Source: Paraburkholderia ribeironis (lineage in GTDB: Bacteria > Pseudomonadota > Gammaproteobacteria > Burkholderiales > Burkholderiaceae). From it: a DNA stretch of 64,000 nt. The notes under the pieces are model-generated. The model did not search any database. It saw only the letters and a program-made list of their open reading frames with translations, and was not told the origin of the DNA. The stretch is from assembly GCF_900019265.1 (NCBI RefSeq), contig NZ_CYGX02000047.1, positions 159,576 through 223,575 on the forward strand, given 5' to 3'. A program made the translations under genes and the position numbers. Below, one piece after another: positions 36,202 through 46,306 of this stretch (positions are counted from its first letter, which is position 1; the number at the start of each line of letters is the position of its first letter).

Positions 36202-37119
36202 TCAGGCGAAAGCCGTCTGCGTTTCGTACGCAAAGCCGCGCGGGGCCTTTTGCGTGTCGTCGAAGGTGACGATTTCGTACGAATCTTCGTGCGCCAGCAG
36301 CTCGCGCAGCAGCGCGTTGTTCAGCCCGTGACCCGACTTGTACGCCGTGTACGAGGCCAGCAACGGATGGCCGACCACATACAGGTCGCCGATCGCGTCG
36401 AGCATCTTGTGCTTCACGAACTCGTCGTCGTAACGCAGGCCGTCGTTGTTCAGAATGCGGTATTCATCGAGCACGATCGCGTTATCCATGCTGCCACCGC
36501 GCGCCAGACCCAGTTCGCGCATCATTTCCACCTCATGCGCAAAACCGAACGTGCGGGCACGCGCGATTTCCCGCACGTACGACGTGTTCGCAAAATCTAC
36601 TTCCAGCGCCTGACCGGTCTTGTCCACGGCCGGGTGACGGAAGTCGATCGTAAATTTGAGCCTGAAGCCGAAGTAGGGATCGAGACGCGCGAACTTGTCG
36701 CCGTCGCGAATTTTGACCGGCTTGGTGACCTTGATGAATTTCTTCGCCGCGTTCTGCTCTTCGATGCCCGCCGATTGAATCAGAAACACGAACGAACCCG
36801 CGCTGCCATCCATGATCGGGATTTCTTCAGCGGTGACATCGACATAAAGATTGTCGATGCCAAGACCGGCGCAGGCGGACATCAGGTGCTCGACGGTCGA
36901 CACTCGCGCGCCGTCTTTCTGCAACACAGAAGCCAGACGCGTATCGCCGATCGCCATCGCGGACGCAGGAATGTCCACCGGCGTGGGCAAATCCACGCGC
37001 GAAAACACGATGCCAGTGTCCGGCGCCGCCGGACGGAGCGTCAGGTTGACTTTGCGGCCGGAGTGCAGGCCGATGCCAACTGTCTTGACGATCGATTTGA
37101 TAGTGCGCTGCTTCAACAT
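36202..37119 (-). CDS. lpxC: UDP-3-O-acyl-N-acetylglucosamine deacetylase LpxC
   Basis: A 305-aa zinc enzyme for the committed step of lipid A synthesis. Zinc ligands H78, H237 and D241, catalytic E77 and H264 are all in place. The length equals that of E. coli LpxC. It lies downstream of ftsZ with a peroxiredoxin gene in between. Three 10-bp tandem repeats lie in its upstream region. Confidence 0.98.
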   Translation of the reverse strand: MLKQRTIKSIVKTVGIGLHSGRKVNLTLRPAAPDTGIVFSRVDLPTPVDIPASAMAIGDTRLASVLQKDGARVSTVEHLMSACAGLGIDNLYVDVTAEEIPIMDGSAGSFVFLIQSAGIEEQNAAKKFIKVTKPVKIRDGDKFARLDPYFGFRLKFTIDFRHPAVDKTGQALEVDFANTSYVREIARARTFGFAHEVEMMRELGLARGGSMDNAIVLDEYRILNNDGLRYDDEFVKHKMLDAIGDLYVVGHPLLASYTAYKSGHGLNNALLRELLAHEDSYEIVTFDDTQKAPRGFAYETQTAFA

Positions 37120-37429
37120 GGTGATCTTCTATTCGATTAAAAATCCCAATCGGGACTTTTTATTCCATAGCGCGGATTATACTCCATTACCCTGGGGAGC
37201 GTCGTTTCCCGGAACGTATCAATCTGTTTCGCTGCATTACCCAATCGGCACCATCAGGTACCGTCAGGCACCGTCAGGAAAGCGTGACGGGCCGATGTTC
37301 CGGAACGGAGGCGTTTCCGGTCATCGGCCCGCGTAACGGCCTGTCACAAAAGCGTCTGGTTCACCGTTGCCCTGGCGCCACGCGTGCAAAACGCGCAGAC
37401 CCGGCGGCGAAAGTGCGACGCCAACGCAA
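37120..37429. other. lpxC upstream region
   Basis: 310 bases between the peroxiredoxin stop and lpxC. It is AT-rich near lpxC and holds three 10-bp tandem repeats (37247-37276). I cannot name a confident promoter. Confidence 0.5.
37247..37276. repeat. Three 10-bp tandem repeats (GGYACCRTCA) upstream of lpxC
   Basis: Units 37247-37256, 37257-37266 and 37267-37276 fit GGYACCRTCA with one base change between neighbours. Each repeat is one helical turn, about 130 bases upstream of the lpxC start. Confidence 0.75.
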
Positions 37430-37933
37430 CTAGCTCAACGTGGCGAGAATACTCCCTGCATCGCTGACTTCGAATTTGCCGGCAGCCTCGACGTTCAACG
37501 TCTTGACCACGCCGTCGTCGACCACCATCGCGTAGCGCTGGGAACGGATTCCCATGCCGCGCGCCGACAAATCCTGCTCCAGACCGAGCGCCCGCGTGAA
37601 AGCCGCACTGCCGTCCGCCATCATGCGCACCTTGCCCGAGGCGTGCTGATCGCGTCCCCACGCGCCCATTACGAACGCGTCGTTGACGGACACGCACCAG
37701 ATCTCGTCGATGCCCGCAGCGCGCAACTGCTCGGCGTGCTCGACATAACCCGGTACATGTTTGGCCGAACAGGTCGGCGTGAACGCACCCGGCAATCCGA
37801 AGATCACCACGCGCTTGCCCGCCGTCTGCTCGCGCACGTCAAAGCTGTTAGGCCCGATCGTGCATCCCGCCCGCTCGTCTTCGACAAACTCGAAGAGCGT
37901 CGCGTCGGGCAGCTTGTCACCTGCCTGAATCAT
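37430..37933 (-). CDS. Peroxiredoxin (Prx5-like, AhpC/TSA family)
   Basis: A 167-aa thiol peroxidase. The peroxidatic cysteine is C55 in PGAFTPTCSAKH, the Prx5 motif. A single other cysteine (C24) precedes it, so a resolving partner is not obvious. The gene sits between ftsZ and lpxC, where a peroxiredoxin is common in Burkholderiales. The ribosome-binding site AAAGGA precedes the ATG. Confidence 0.92.
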   Translation of the reverse strand: MIQAGDKLPDATLFEFVEDERAGCTIGPNSFDVREQTAGKRVVIFGLPGAFTPTCSAKHVPGYVEHAEQLRAAGIDEIWCVSVNDAFVMGAWGRDQHASGKVRMMADGSAAFTRALGLEQDLSARGMGIRSQRYAMVVDDGVVKTLNVEAAGKFEVSDAGSILATLS

Positions 37934-38183
37934 GCTCAGTCCTTTGCATCGATGCGAAGCACACTCGCACGTCGTCGTGTCGCAGTGAAATCCGGTTGAG
38001 CCTCACCGTAGGCTGCACCGACCGGCGACAGTCGCCCCATCCGCTTGGCAAATCCGAAGAGGGCAGTTGTCCCTGCCGCGAATCAGACGATACGCGACCT
38101 GTTTGCCGTTCACCCGCCACGCTCGTGCATTCGTTTGCCAGCGCTGCTTTACACAGCGCGGCATCGAAAGCCTGCTCGTGCGC

Positions 38184-39386
38184 TCAGTCCGCCTGCTTGC
38201 GCAGGAATGCCGGAATGTCGTACGTATCGACGCCCTTTTCCTGCAGCGCCTGAACGTGCGAGGCCGCGGTGTCGCGCGAGGTGCGCCACACCGCAGGCGT
38301 GTCCAGCGCGCCGTAGTCGGCCGTGCTCGCGTGCGCCGCCGATGGTGCGTAAGCCGCGTGCTGCATCGCTCCGATCGGCTGGTTGTCGGTGCCGGTGCGC
38401 AACAGCGTCATCGGTGCCGACTGCTGCTTCTTCGCCGCACGGCCCAGGCCCGTTGCCACGACCGTCACGCGCAGCGCGTCGCCCATGGCGTCGTCATACA
38501 CCGCGCCGAAAATCACGGTCGCGTCTTCCGCTGCATAGCTCTTGATGGTGTTCATCACTTCGCGCGTTTCCGACAGACGCAGCGAACGGCTCGACGTGAT
38601 GTTGACCAGCACGCCACGCGCGCCCGACAGATCCACACCTTCCAGCAGCGGGCTGGCGACAGCCTGCTCCGCAGCGAGGCGTGCGCGATCGACGCCGGCG
38701 ACCGTCGCCGTGCCCATCATCGCCTTGCCCTGCTCGCCCATCACCGTCTTCACGTCTTCGAAGTCGACGTTCACCAGACCGTCGACGTTGATGATTTCCG
38801 CGATGCCGGCAACAGCGTTGTTCAGAACGTCGTCTGCGCACTGGAAGCACTTGTCCATCTCGGCGTCATCGCCCATCACCTCGAACAGCTTGTCGTTCAG
38901 AACGACGATCAGCGAGTCGACGTGATCCTCCAGTTGCTGCGAACCAGCTTCAGCGACGCGCATCCGCTTGCCGCCTTCGAATTCGAACGGCTTGCTGACC
39001 ACGCCAACGGTCAGGATGCCCATTTCCTTGGCGATCTGCGCGACCACGGGTGCTGCGCCCGTGCCGGTGCCGCCGCCCATGCCGGCGGTGATGAAGACCA
39101 TGTGCGCGCCGCGCAGTGCGTCGGCGATGCGCTCACGCGCTTCTTCGGCTGCGGCGCGGCCCATTTCCGGCTTGGCACCCGCGCCCAGACCCGTATTGCC
39201 GAGCTGGATCACCGCGGTGGCGCGCGAACGTGACAGCGCCTGCGCGTCGGTGTTCATCACGATGAAGTCGACGCCTTGCACGCCTTTGTTGATCATGTGC
39301 TGAACGGCATTGCCGCCAGCGCCACCTACTCCGACCACCTTGATGATGGTGCCGTTCGTTTCGGTTTCCAGCATCTGGAATTCCAT
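38184..39386 (-). CDS. ftsZ: Cell division protein FtsZ
   Basis: A 400-aa tubulin-like GTPase that forms the division ring. The tubulin signature GGGTGTG is at residues 104-110 and the C-terminal conserved peptide (DIPAFLRKQAD) that binds FtsA/ZipA is at the end. The ATG at 39386 has a strong GGAGG site. The 144-base gap after ftsA, the longest inside the dcw cluster, could hold a dedicated ftsZ promoter. Confidence 0.98.
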   Translation of the reverse strand: MEFQMLETETNGTIIKVVGVGGAGGNAVQHMINKGVQGVDFIVMNTDAQALSRSRATAVIQLGNTGLGAGAKPEMGRAAAEEARERIADALRGAHMVFITAGMGGGTGTGAAPVVAQIAKEMGILTVGVVSKPFEFEGGKRMRVAEAGSQQLEDHVDSLIVVLNDKLFEVMGDDAEMDKCFQCADDVLNNAVAGIAEIINVDGLVNVDFEDVKTVMGEQGKAMMGTATVAGVDRARLAAEQAVASPLLEGVDLSGARGVLVNITSSRSLRLSETREVMNTIKSYAAEDATVIFGAVYDDAMGDALRVTVVATGLGRAAKKQQSAPMTLLRTGTDNQPIGAMQHAAYAPSAAHASTADYGALDTPAVWRTSRDTAASHVQALQEKGVDTYDIPAFLRKQAD

Positions 39387-39530
39387 GTTGCCTCCGTCAA
39401 GATAAAAAGTTACAGCCACTCGGCCGTTATTCGGCAGGTGATCGGGCAACCCCCTGTCGCGCGCCGGCCGCCGGCACCAGCGCGAATTTTTTCAAACCCG
39501 CTTCGAGACCCGTACTGCAAAGCCAATGCG

Positions 39531-40763
39531 TCAGAAGTTGCCGAGGAACCAGTCCTTCATGCGCGTGAAGACCTGTCCCATCGACCCCGACTGCACCGCG
39601 ACCTTGCGGCCGCGCATGCGTTGCGAGCGTCCTTCGACGAGCAGGCCCATCGCCGTCGAATAGCGCGGATTGCGCACGACGTCGGCGAGACCGCCCGCGT
39701 ACTCCGGCACACCGATGCGCACCGGCTTGAGGAAAATGTCTTCACCCAGTTCCACCATGCCGAGCATCATCGACGCGCCGCCGGTCAGCACCACGCCGGA
39801 GCTCAGCAGTTCCTCGTAACCCGACTCGCGCACCACCTGCTGCACGAGCGAAAACAGTTCTTCGACACGCGGCTCGACCACCGCCGCCAGCGCCTGGCGC
39901 GACAGCGTGCGCGGCCCGCGCTCGCCGAGACCCGGCACTTCGATCATCTCGTCCGGGTCGGCCAGCGCCTGCTTGGCGATGCCGTAATCCACCTTGATGT
40001 CCTCGGCGTCCGGTGTCGGTGTGCGCAACGCCATCGCGATGTCGCTCGTGATCTGGTCGCCGGCGATCGGAATCACTGCCGTATGGCGAATCGCGCCTTC
40101 GCTGAAAATCGCAATATCAGTCGTGCCGCCGCCGATATCGACCAGCACCACGCCGAGTTCCTTTTCGTCTTCCGTCAGCACCGCGAGCGATGACGCGAGC
40201 GGTTGCAGGATCAGATCGTTCACTTCGAGTCCGCAGCGGCGCACGCACTTGACGATGTTCTGCGCCGCGCTCACCGCGCCGGTGACGATATGCACCTTCA
40301 CTTCGAGGCGGATGCCGCTCATCCCGATCGGCTCGCGCACATCTTCCTGGCCGTCGATGATGAATTCCTGCGTGAGGATGTGCAGCACCTGCTGATCGGT
40401 CGGGATGTTGATCGCCTTCGCCGTTTCGATCACGCGCGCCACGTCGGTCTGCGTGACTTCCTTCTCCTTGATCGCCACCATGCCGCTCGAATTGAAGCTG
40501 CGGATATGGCTGCCGGCGATTCCGGTGAACACGTTCGTGATCTTGCAATCGGCCATCAACTCGGCTTCTTCGAGCGCGCGCTGAATGGACTGCACGGTGG
40601 CTTCGATATTCACCACCACGCCTTTCTTGAGCCCCTTCGATTCGCTCTGGCCGAGGCCGATCACCTCGTAGTGACCTTCGCCCTTCAACTCGGCGACGAT
40701 AGCCACGACCTTCGACGTCCCGATGTCGAGGGCGACCAGCAGATCTTTATAGTCTTTACTCAT
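39531..40763 (-). CDS. ftsA: Cell division protein FtsA
   Basis: A 410-aa actin-like protein that tethers FtsZ to the membrane. The actin-type phosphate loops (VALDIGTSKV at residues 10-19 and VDIGGGTTD) and the C-terminal amphipathic helix (VFTRMKDWFLGNF) are visible. It lies 27 bases after ftsQ. Confidence 0.98.
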   Translation of the reverse strand: MSKDYKDLLVALDIGTSKVVAIVAELKGEGHYEVIGLGQSESKGLKKGVVVNIEATVQSIQRALEEAELMADCKITNVFTGIAGSHIRSFNSSGMVAIKEKEVTQTDVARVIETAKAINIPTDQQVLHILTQEFIIDGQEDVREPIGMSGIRLEVKVHIVTGAVSAAQNIVKCVRRCGLEVNDLILQPLASSLAVLTEDEKELGVVLVDIGGGTTDIAIFSEGAIRHTAVIPIAGDQITSDIAMALRTPTPDAEDIKVDYGIAKQALADPDEMIEVPGLGERGPRTLSRQALAAVVEPRVEELFSLVQQVVRESGYEELLSSGVVLTGGASMMLGMVELGEDIFLKPVRIGVPEYAGGLADVVRNPRYSTAMGLLVEGRSQRMRGRKVAVQSGSMGQVFTRMKDWFLGNF

Positions 40764-40790
40764 AGCGTGCTCATTGCGTGTGATGTCCGT

Positions 40791-41543
40791 TTACTTCTTG
40801 CCCTTGTCGGGTTCGCTGATAAAGCGCATGCCAGCGGCACGAATCGCGAAACCGTTCGGATAGCGCAAGTCCGCATACTCGATATCCTTTCCCCAACGTT
40901 GCGTCACCGCGTTCCAGGCCGCAGTCAGGCGCTTGCTGCGATCGAGCAGCGTGTCCTGATTGCGCTCGCGGCCAAGTTCCACCAGCGTGCCGTTCGACAG
41001 CTTCACCGTCCACGCGTAACGCGGCGACAGCGTCACGTCTTCGGGCGTCGCGTTGATCGACGCAAACCACTTCTGAAAGTCGTGATACCGCGCGACCACC
41101 TCTTTTGCCGTGCCGTCCGGTCCATCGAACGCGGGCAGATCCTCTTCGAGCTCGCCCTGATTCGCGGTGAACAGCTCGCCGTCGACGCTGACCAGCTGAT
41201 CGCTGCCCCACGTCCCCAGTGGTTTGTACTCTTCGAGCGTGACAGCCAGCGCATTCGGCCAGACCCGCCGCACGCTCGCATGACGCACCCACGGCATCTG
41301 CTCGAACGCCTGGCGCGCGACGTCGAGATCCACCGTAAAGAAGTTGCCCTTCAACCGCCCCACTACACCGGCGCGCACCGTCGGCGAATTGATGTGCTCG
41401 GTATCGCCGTCGATCTGGATCTCGCGCAACGCGAAATTCGGGCGCTGGATCAGCCAGTAACCGCCCGCCGCCAGCAGCACGAGCACCAGCAACGCATGCA
41501 ATGCGTTGGCGGCGAGATTGAGCTGGCGAACGTTGTTCCACAT
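40791..41543 (-). CDS. ftsQ: Cell division protein FtsQ
   Basis: A 250-aa bitopic protein: short cytoplasmic tail, one transmembrane helix (about 15-33), a POTRA domain (IREIQIDGDTEHI) and a periplasmic beta domain. It recruits FtsB/FtsL. It is 24 bases downstream of ddlB. Confidence 0.95.
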   Translation of the reverse strand: MWNNVRQLNLAANALHALLVLVLLAAGGYWLIQRPNFALREIQIDGDTEHINSPTVRAGVVGRLKGNFFTVDLDVARQAFEQMPWVRHASVRRVWPNALAVTLEEYKPLGTWGSDQLVSVDGELFTANQGELEEDLPAFDGPDGTAKEVVARYHDFQKWFASINATPEDVTLSPRYAWTVKLSNGTLVELGRERNQDTLLDRSKRLTAAWNAVTQRWGKDIEYADLRYPNGFAIRAAGMRFISEPDKGKK

Positions 41544-41567
41544 GGTGTTGCTTTTGTCTCGTCCCGG

Positions 41568-42521
41568 TTAGTCCTGCAGCGTCAGCGCCAACACGGCGAC
41601 GACCAGTTCCTGATAGCTGATGCCCACCGCGCGTGCCGCTTTCGGCGGCAGCGAGTGATCGGTCATGCCAGGCGCCGTGTTCACTTCCAGAAAGTACGGC
41701 TTGCCCTCTGCGTCCAGCATGAAGTCCGCGCGGCCCCAATCGGTGCAGCCGAGCACGTCGAACGCGCGACGCGCCAGGGCTTTCAGACGCACTTCTTCGT
41801 CGGCGCTCAGACCGCACGGGATCAGGTACTGCGTGTCGTTGGCGATGTACTTCGCGTGGTAGTCGTAGAACTCGCCGGCCGGCACGATGCGGATCACCGG
41901 CAGGTCCAGATCGCCGGCGATGCACGCGGTGTATTCGCCGCCACCTTCGATGCTCTGCTCGACCACGACGATCGCGTCGAACTTGATCGCTTCGAGCAGT
42001 GCGGCCGGCAACGCGTCCGCGCTCTTCACCTTGATCACCGCGACGCTCGACCCCTCGCTTGCCGGCTTCACGAAGAGCGGCAAGCCGAGCTTCGCGACGA
42101 TCTCTTTCGCACGCGCTTCGTAGTCGTCGCCACGCAGCACCGCTTCGAACGGCGGCGTCGGAATGCCGAGTTGCTGCCACACGAGCTTGGTGCGGAACTT
42201 GTCCAGACCGAGCGCGGAACCGAGCACGCCGCTACCCGTGTAGCGGATGCCGTAGAAGTCGAGCGCGCCCTGAATCTGGCCGTTTTCGCCGTAGCCGCCG
42301 TGCAGCGCGTTGAATGCGCGCACGAATCCTTCTTCCTTCAACGCGGCGAGCGGACGCTCGGCCGGGTCGAACGGATATGCGTCAATGCCGGCGTCGCGCA
42401 GACCTTGCAAGACCAGACGCCCGGAATTGAGCGACACCTCGCGCTCGGCGGAATTGCCACCGAGTAGCACGGCCACTTTGCCGAATCGTTTGGCGAGTTG
42501 TTCGGATTTAATACTGCTCAT
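41568..42521 (-). CDS. ddlB: D-alanine--D-alanine ligase
   Basis: A 317-aa ATP-grasp ligase that makes the D-Ala-D-Ala end of the pentapeptide. The GGNSAEREVSL N-terminus and FVKPASEGSSVAV motif are typical. I use the ATG at 42521 (MSSIKSE); the stop of murC lies at 42523-42525, so the genes are adjacent. D-Ala-D-Ala is the vancomycin-type target; nothing suggests a lactate variant. Confidence 0.96.
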   Translation of the reverse strand: MSSIKSEQLAKRFGKVAVLLGGNSAEREVSLNSGRLVLQGLRDAGIDAYPFDPAERPLAALKEEGFVRAFNALHGGYGENGQIQGALDFYGIRYTGSGVLGSALGLDKFRTKLVWQQLGIPTPPFEAVLRGDDYEARAKEIVAKLGLPLFVKPASEGSSVAVIKVKSADALPAALLEAIKFDAIVVVEQSIEGGGEYTACIAGDLDLPVIRIVPAGEFYDYHAKYIANDTQYLIPCGLSADEEVRLKALARRAFDVLGCTDWGRADFMLDAEGKPYFLEVNTAPGMTDHSLPPKAARAVGISYQELVVAVLALTLQD

Positions 42522-42522
42522 C

Positions 42523-43926
42523 TCACACCTTTGTTTCCTGCACGAGGCGACCCGGCACACCGCCGATCGAACCCGCGCCCATCGTAATCACCACATCGCC
42601 GTCGCGCACCACTGCCGAGAGTGCGTCCGGCATTTCATCCACCGTATCGACGAACACCGGCTCGACCTTGCCCGCCACGCGCAGCGCACGCGCCAACGCG
42701 CGGCCATCGGCGGCGACGATCGGCGCTTCGCCGGCCGAATAGACTTCGGTCAGCACGAGCGCGTCGACGGTCGACAACACCTTCACGAAATCTTCGAAAC
42801 AATCGCGCGTGCGCGTGAAGCGATGCGGCTGGAACGCCAGCACCAGACGCCTGCCGGGGAATGCGCCGCGCGCCGCCGCCACCGTGGCCGCCATTTCGAC
42901 CGGGTGATGACCGTAGTCGTCGACCAGCGTGTACGAGCCCGTGACCTCGCCTTCAGTTACGACCGGCACTTCGCCGTAACGCTGAAAGCGCCGGCCTACG
43001 CCGTTGAAATCCGCGAGTGCTCGCTGGATATCGGCATCTTTCACCTCAAGTTCAGTCGCAATTGCAATTGCGGCCAACGCGTTCTGCACGTTGTGCTCGC
43101 CCGGCAGGTTCAACACGATGTCGAGCGGCGCCGCATCTTCACGCATCGCGGTGAAATGCATGCAGCCACCGCGCGCTTCGACATTGACCGCGCGCACCTG
43201 CGCGTCCGCCGCGAAGCCGTAGCGAATGATCGGTTTCGATACGAACGGCAGGATCTCCTTCACGTTCGGATCGTCGACGCACAGCACCGCGATGCCGTAG
43301 AACGGCAGACGGTGCGTGAATTCGATGAACGCCTGCTTGAGCCGCGCGAAGTCGTGGCCGTAGGTATCCATGTGATCGGCGTCGATGTTCGTGATCACTT
43401 CGATCACCGGGAACAGGTTCAGGAACGACGCGTCCGACTCGTCTGCTTCGGCGACGATGAAGTCGCCCGTGCCGAGCCGCGCATTCGCGCCCGCGCTGAT
43501 CAGACGGCCGCCGATCACGAAGGTCGGGTCGAGTCCGCCAGCGGCCAGCACGCTCGCCACCAGCGAGGTGGTGGTGGTCTTGCCGTGCGTGCCGGCAATC
43601 GCAATGCCCTGCTTCAGGCGCATCAGTTCCGCGAGCATCACGGCGCGCGGCACGATCGGAATGCGGCGATGACGCGCGGCCAGCACTTCCGGGTTGTCGC
43701 TGCGCACCGCGGTCGACACGACCACCGCGTTGGCGCCTTCGATGTTCTCCGCTGCGTGACCGATCGCGATACGCGCGCCGAGTGCGGCGAGGCGGTCCGT
43801 GACCGCGTTGCTCGACAGGTCCGAGCCGCTCACCTGATAGCCGAGGTTGACGAGCACCTCGGCGATGCCGCTCATGCCGACACCGCCGATGCCGACAAAA
43901 TGAATGTGTTTGACGATGTGTTTCAT
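42523..43926 (-). CDS. murC: UDP-N-acetylmuramate--L-alanine ligase MurC
   Basis: A 467-aa Mur ligase that adds the first amino acid. It has the N-terminal Rossmann motif GIGGVGMSG (12-20) and the ATP loop GTHGKTTTT (112-120). It overlaps murG by 4 bases. Confidence 0.97.
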   Translation of the reverse strand: MKHIVKHIHFVGIGGVGMSGIAEVLVNLGYQVSGSDLSSNAVTDRLAALGARIAIGHAAENIEGANAVVVSTAVRSDNPEVLAARHRRIPIVPRAVMLAELMRLKQGIAIAGTHGKTTTTSLVASVLAAGGLDPTFVIGGRLISAGANARLGTGDFIVAEADESDASFLNLFPVIEVITNIDADHMDTYGHDFARLKQAFIEFTHRLPFYGIAVLCVDDPNVKEILPFVSKPIIRYGFAADAQVRAVNVEARGGCMHFTAMREDAAPLDIVLNLPGEHNVQNALAAIAIATELEVKDADIQRALADFNGVGRRFQRYGEVPVVTEGEVTGSYTLVDDYGHHPVEMAATVAAARGAFPGRRLVLAFQPHRFTRTRDCFEDFVKVLSTVDALVLTEVYSAGEAPIVAADGRALARALRVAGKVEPVFVDTVDEMPDALSAVVRDGDVVITMGAGSIGGVPGRLVQETKV

Positions 43927-45053
43927 TGCTTTCCTTCTGGGCTCGCGCCCGAAATCGAACCCGCCACGGTTGCGCAGATCTGTGCGACCTGCTCCGTTGC
44001 GTCGGGTTTCGCGAGCGAGCGCGAACGCTCCGCCATTTCCGCGAGCGTCTCGCGCGTCTGGCTGCGCAACCAGCCGGCGAGATTTTCCGCCGACAGGTCG
44101 CGTTGCTGCACGACCAGCGCCGCGCCGTTATCGGCGAGAAACGCTGCATTAGTGGTTTGGTGATCGTCCACCGCATAGGGGAACGGCACGAACAACGCCG
44201 CCACGCCCACCGCCGAAATCTCCGACACCGTCATCGCGCCCGAGCGGCAAATCACCAGATCCGCTTGCGCGTACGCGCTCGTCATGTCGTCGATGAACGG
44301 CACGAGTTCCACCGCGGTTTGCTCACCCTCGCCCTCTTGCAGACCCGCTGCCGCATAGTTCTCGCGCAGCGCTTCGATATGCTTCGCGCCCGCCTGATGC
44401 ACGACGTGCGGACGTTCGTTCGGCGCGAGCAGCGCCACTGCGCGCGGCACCACTTCATTCAAAGCTGCCGCGCCGAGACTGCCGCCCACCACCAGCACGT
44501 TCAACGGACCGCTGCGTTGCGCGTAGCGTGTTTTGGGTGCAATCGCGCGTGCAAGTTCCTCACGAATCGGGTTGCCGGTCCATTCGCCATGCGGCAGCGC
44601 ATTCGGGAAGGCGACCAGCACGCGTTTGGCGAGCTTCGCGAGCACCTTGTTGGCGAGACCCGCGATCGAGTTCTGTTCATGCAACACCAGCGGCCGGCCG
44701 CTCAACGCGGTCATCAGACCCGCCGGAAATGTGATGTAGCCACCCATGCCGAGCACGACGTCCGGCTTCACGCGACGCAGCACGCTCAAGCTCTGCGTGC
44801 ACGCGCGCAGCAAATTCAGCGGCAACATCAGCTTGGTTTTCAGGCCCTTGCCGCGCAGCCCGCCAAAGCGCACGTATTCCATCGCGATACCGTGCTTGGG
44901 CACCAGCGTCGCTTCCATGCCTGCGGGATTGCCAAGCCACACGACCTTCCAACCCCACGCCTGCATCAGATGCGCGACCGCGAGCCCAGGGAACACGTGT
45001 CCTCCGGTGCCGCCGGCCATCACCATCAGCGTGCGTTGCTGCGTGAGGGTCAT
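43923..45053 (-). CDS. murG: Undecaprenyl-PP-MurNAc-pentapeptide GlcNAc transferase MurG
   Basis: A 376-aa GT28 glycosyltransferase that turns lipid I into lipid II at the inner face of the membrane. It has the AGGTGGHVFPGLAV N-terminal loop and the VGGSLGA segment. It starts at 45053, overlapping the ftsW stop by 4 bases. Confidence 0.97.
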   Translation of the reverse strand: MTLTQQRTLMVMAGGTGGHVFPGLAVAHLMQAWGWKVVWLGNPAGMEATLVPKHGIAMEYVRFGGLRGKGLKTKLMLPLNLLRACTQSLSVLRRVKPDVVLGMGGYITFPAGLMTALSGRPLVLHEQNSIAGLANKVLAKLAKRVLVAFPNALPHGEWTGNPIREELARAIAPKTRYAQRSGPLNVLVVGGSLGAAALNEVVPRAVALLAPNERPHVVHQAGAKHIEALRENYAAAGLQEGEGEQTAVELVPFIDDMTSAYAQADLVICRSGAMTVSEISAVGVAALFVPFPYAVDDHQTTNAAFLADNGAALVVQQRDLSAENLAGWLRSQTRETLAEMAERSRSLAKPDATEQVAQICATVAGSISGASPEGKQ

Positions 45054-46306
45054 ACCTTCCCTCCACGCATCAGTACCCGATTCTCGTAGTCCACGCGCAG
45101 CAACACCGCCACCGCCACACAGTTCAGCAAGATGCCCGAACCCCCGTAGCTGACGAGCGGCAAGGTCAGGCCTTTGGTCGGCAGCAGCCCGAGGTTCACG
45201 CCCATGTTGATGAAGGTCTGCGCGCCGAACCAGATACCGACGCCCTTCGCGACGAGACCCGCGAACGTGCGATCGAGTGCGAGCGCCTGACGGCCGATCT
45301 CGAACGACCGGCGCACGATCCAGTAGAACATCAGGATCACCGCCAGCACGCCGACGAAACCGAGCTCCTCGCCGATCACCGCGAGAATGAAGTCGGTATG
45401 CGCTTCCGGCAGATAGTTGAGCTTCTCGACGCTGCCGCCGAGGCCCACGCCGAACCACTCGCCGCGCCCGAACGCGATCAGCGAGTGCGTCAACTGATAC
45501 GCCTTGCCCTGCGCGTAGCGGTCGTCCCACGGATCGAGGTACGCGAAGATCCGCTCGCGACGCCATGGCGACGCCCACACCAGCAGGGTGAATGTGCCTA
45601 CCGCGGTGGCCACCAAACCGCCGAACAGCTTGCCGTTCACGCCGCCGAGAAACAGCACGCCCATTGCGATCGCCGCGATCACCATGAACGCGCCCATGTC
45701 CGGCTCGAGCAGCAGCAATGCGCCGACGAGCCCGACCGCCACCGCCATCGGCAGAAAGCCTTTGGCGAAGCTGTGCATGTATTCCTGCTTGCGCACCGTG
45801 TAGTTCGCCGCGTAGATCGTCACCGCGAGCTTCATGATTTCCGACGGCTGCATGTTCGTGATGCCGAGCGGAATCCAGCGGCGCGCCCCGTTCACGCCCT
45901 TGCCGACGTGCGGGATCAGCACGATCACCAGCGCGACGAGCGAGATCAGGAAGAGCTTCGGCGCGTACTTGTCCCACGTCGAGATGGGAATGCGAAACGA
46001 CACGACGCCGACCACCGCACCCATCACGACGAAGATGGTCTGGCGCACGAGGAACGCGTAGTCGCGGTACGACGCGTACTTGGGCGAATCGGGCATGGCG
46101 ATCGACGCCGAATACACCATCACGATGCCGAGCCCCAGCAGCGCGACGACGACCCACAGCAACGAGTGATCGTAGTCGAGCATCCGCGAGCGCAGCGGAC
46201 GCACGCCGTTGACGGCGCTCGCGAGTCCGCTGCCGCCCGCGCGACCTGACGCGCCGGCCGCATTGCCGCCGGTCTGACGCGAACCGAAACGCTCCGACCA
46301 GCTCAT
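45050..46306 (-). CDS. ftsW: Septal peptidoglycan polymerase FtsW
   Basis: A 418-aa SEDS-family protein of about ten transmembrane helices that polymerises septal glycan with FtsI. The start at 46306 overlaps the murD stop by 4 bases. A Gly/Ala-rich N-terminal cytoplasmic tail of about 45 residues precedes the first helix. An alternate frame continuing upstream into murD is a shadow. Confidence 0.96.
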   Translation of the reverse strand: MSWSERFGSRQTGGNAAGASGRAGGSGLASAVNGVRPLRSRMLDYDHSLLWVVVALLGLGIVMVYSASIAMPDSPKYASYRDYAFLVRQTIFVVMGAVVGVVSFRIPISTWDKYAPKLFLISLVALVIVLIPHVGKGVNGARRWIPLGITNMQPSEIMKLAVTIYAANYTVRKQEYMHSFAKGFLPMAVAVGLVGALLLLEPDMGAFMVIAAIAMGVLFLGGVNGKLFGGLVATAVGTFTLLVWASPWRRERIFAYLDPWDDRYAQGKAYQLTHSLIAFGRGEWFGVGLGGSVEKLNYLPEAHTDFILAVIGEELGFVGVLAVILMFYWIVRRSFEIGRQALALDRTFAGLVAKGVGIWFGAQTFINMGVNLGLLPTKGLTLPLVSYGGSGILLNCVAVAVLLRVDYENRVLMRGGKV

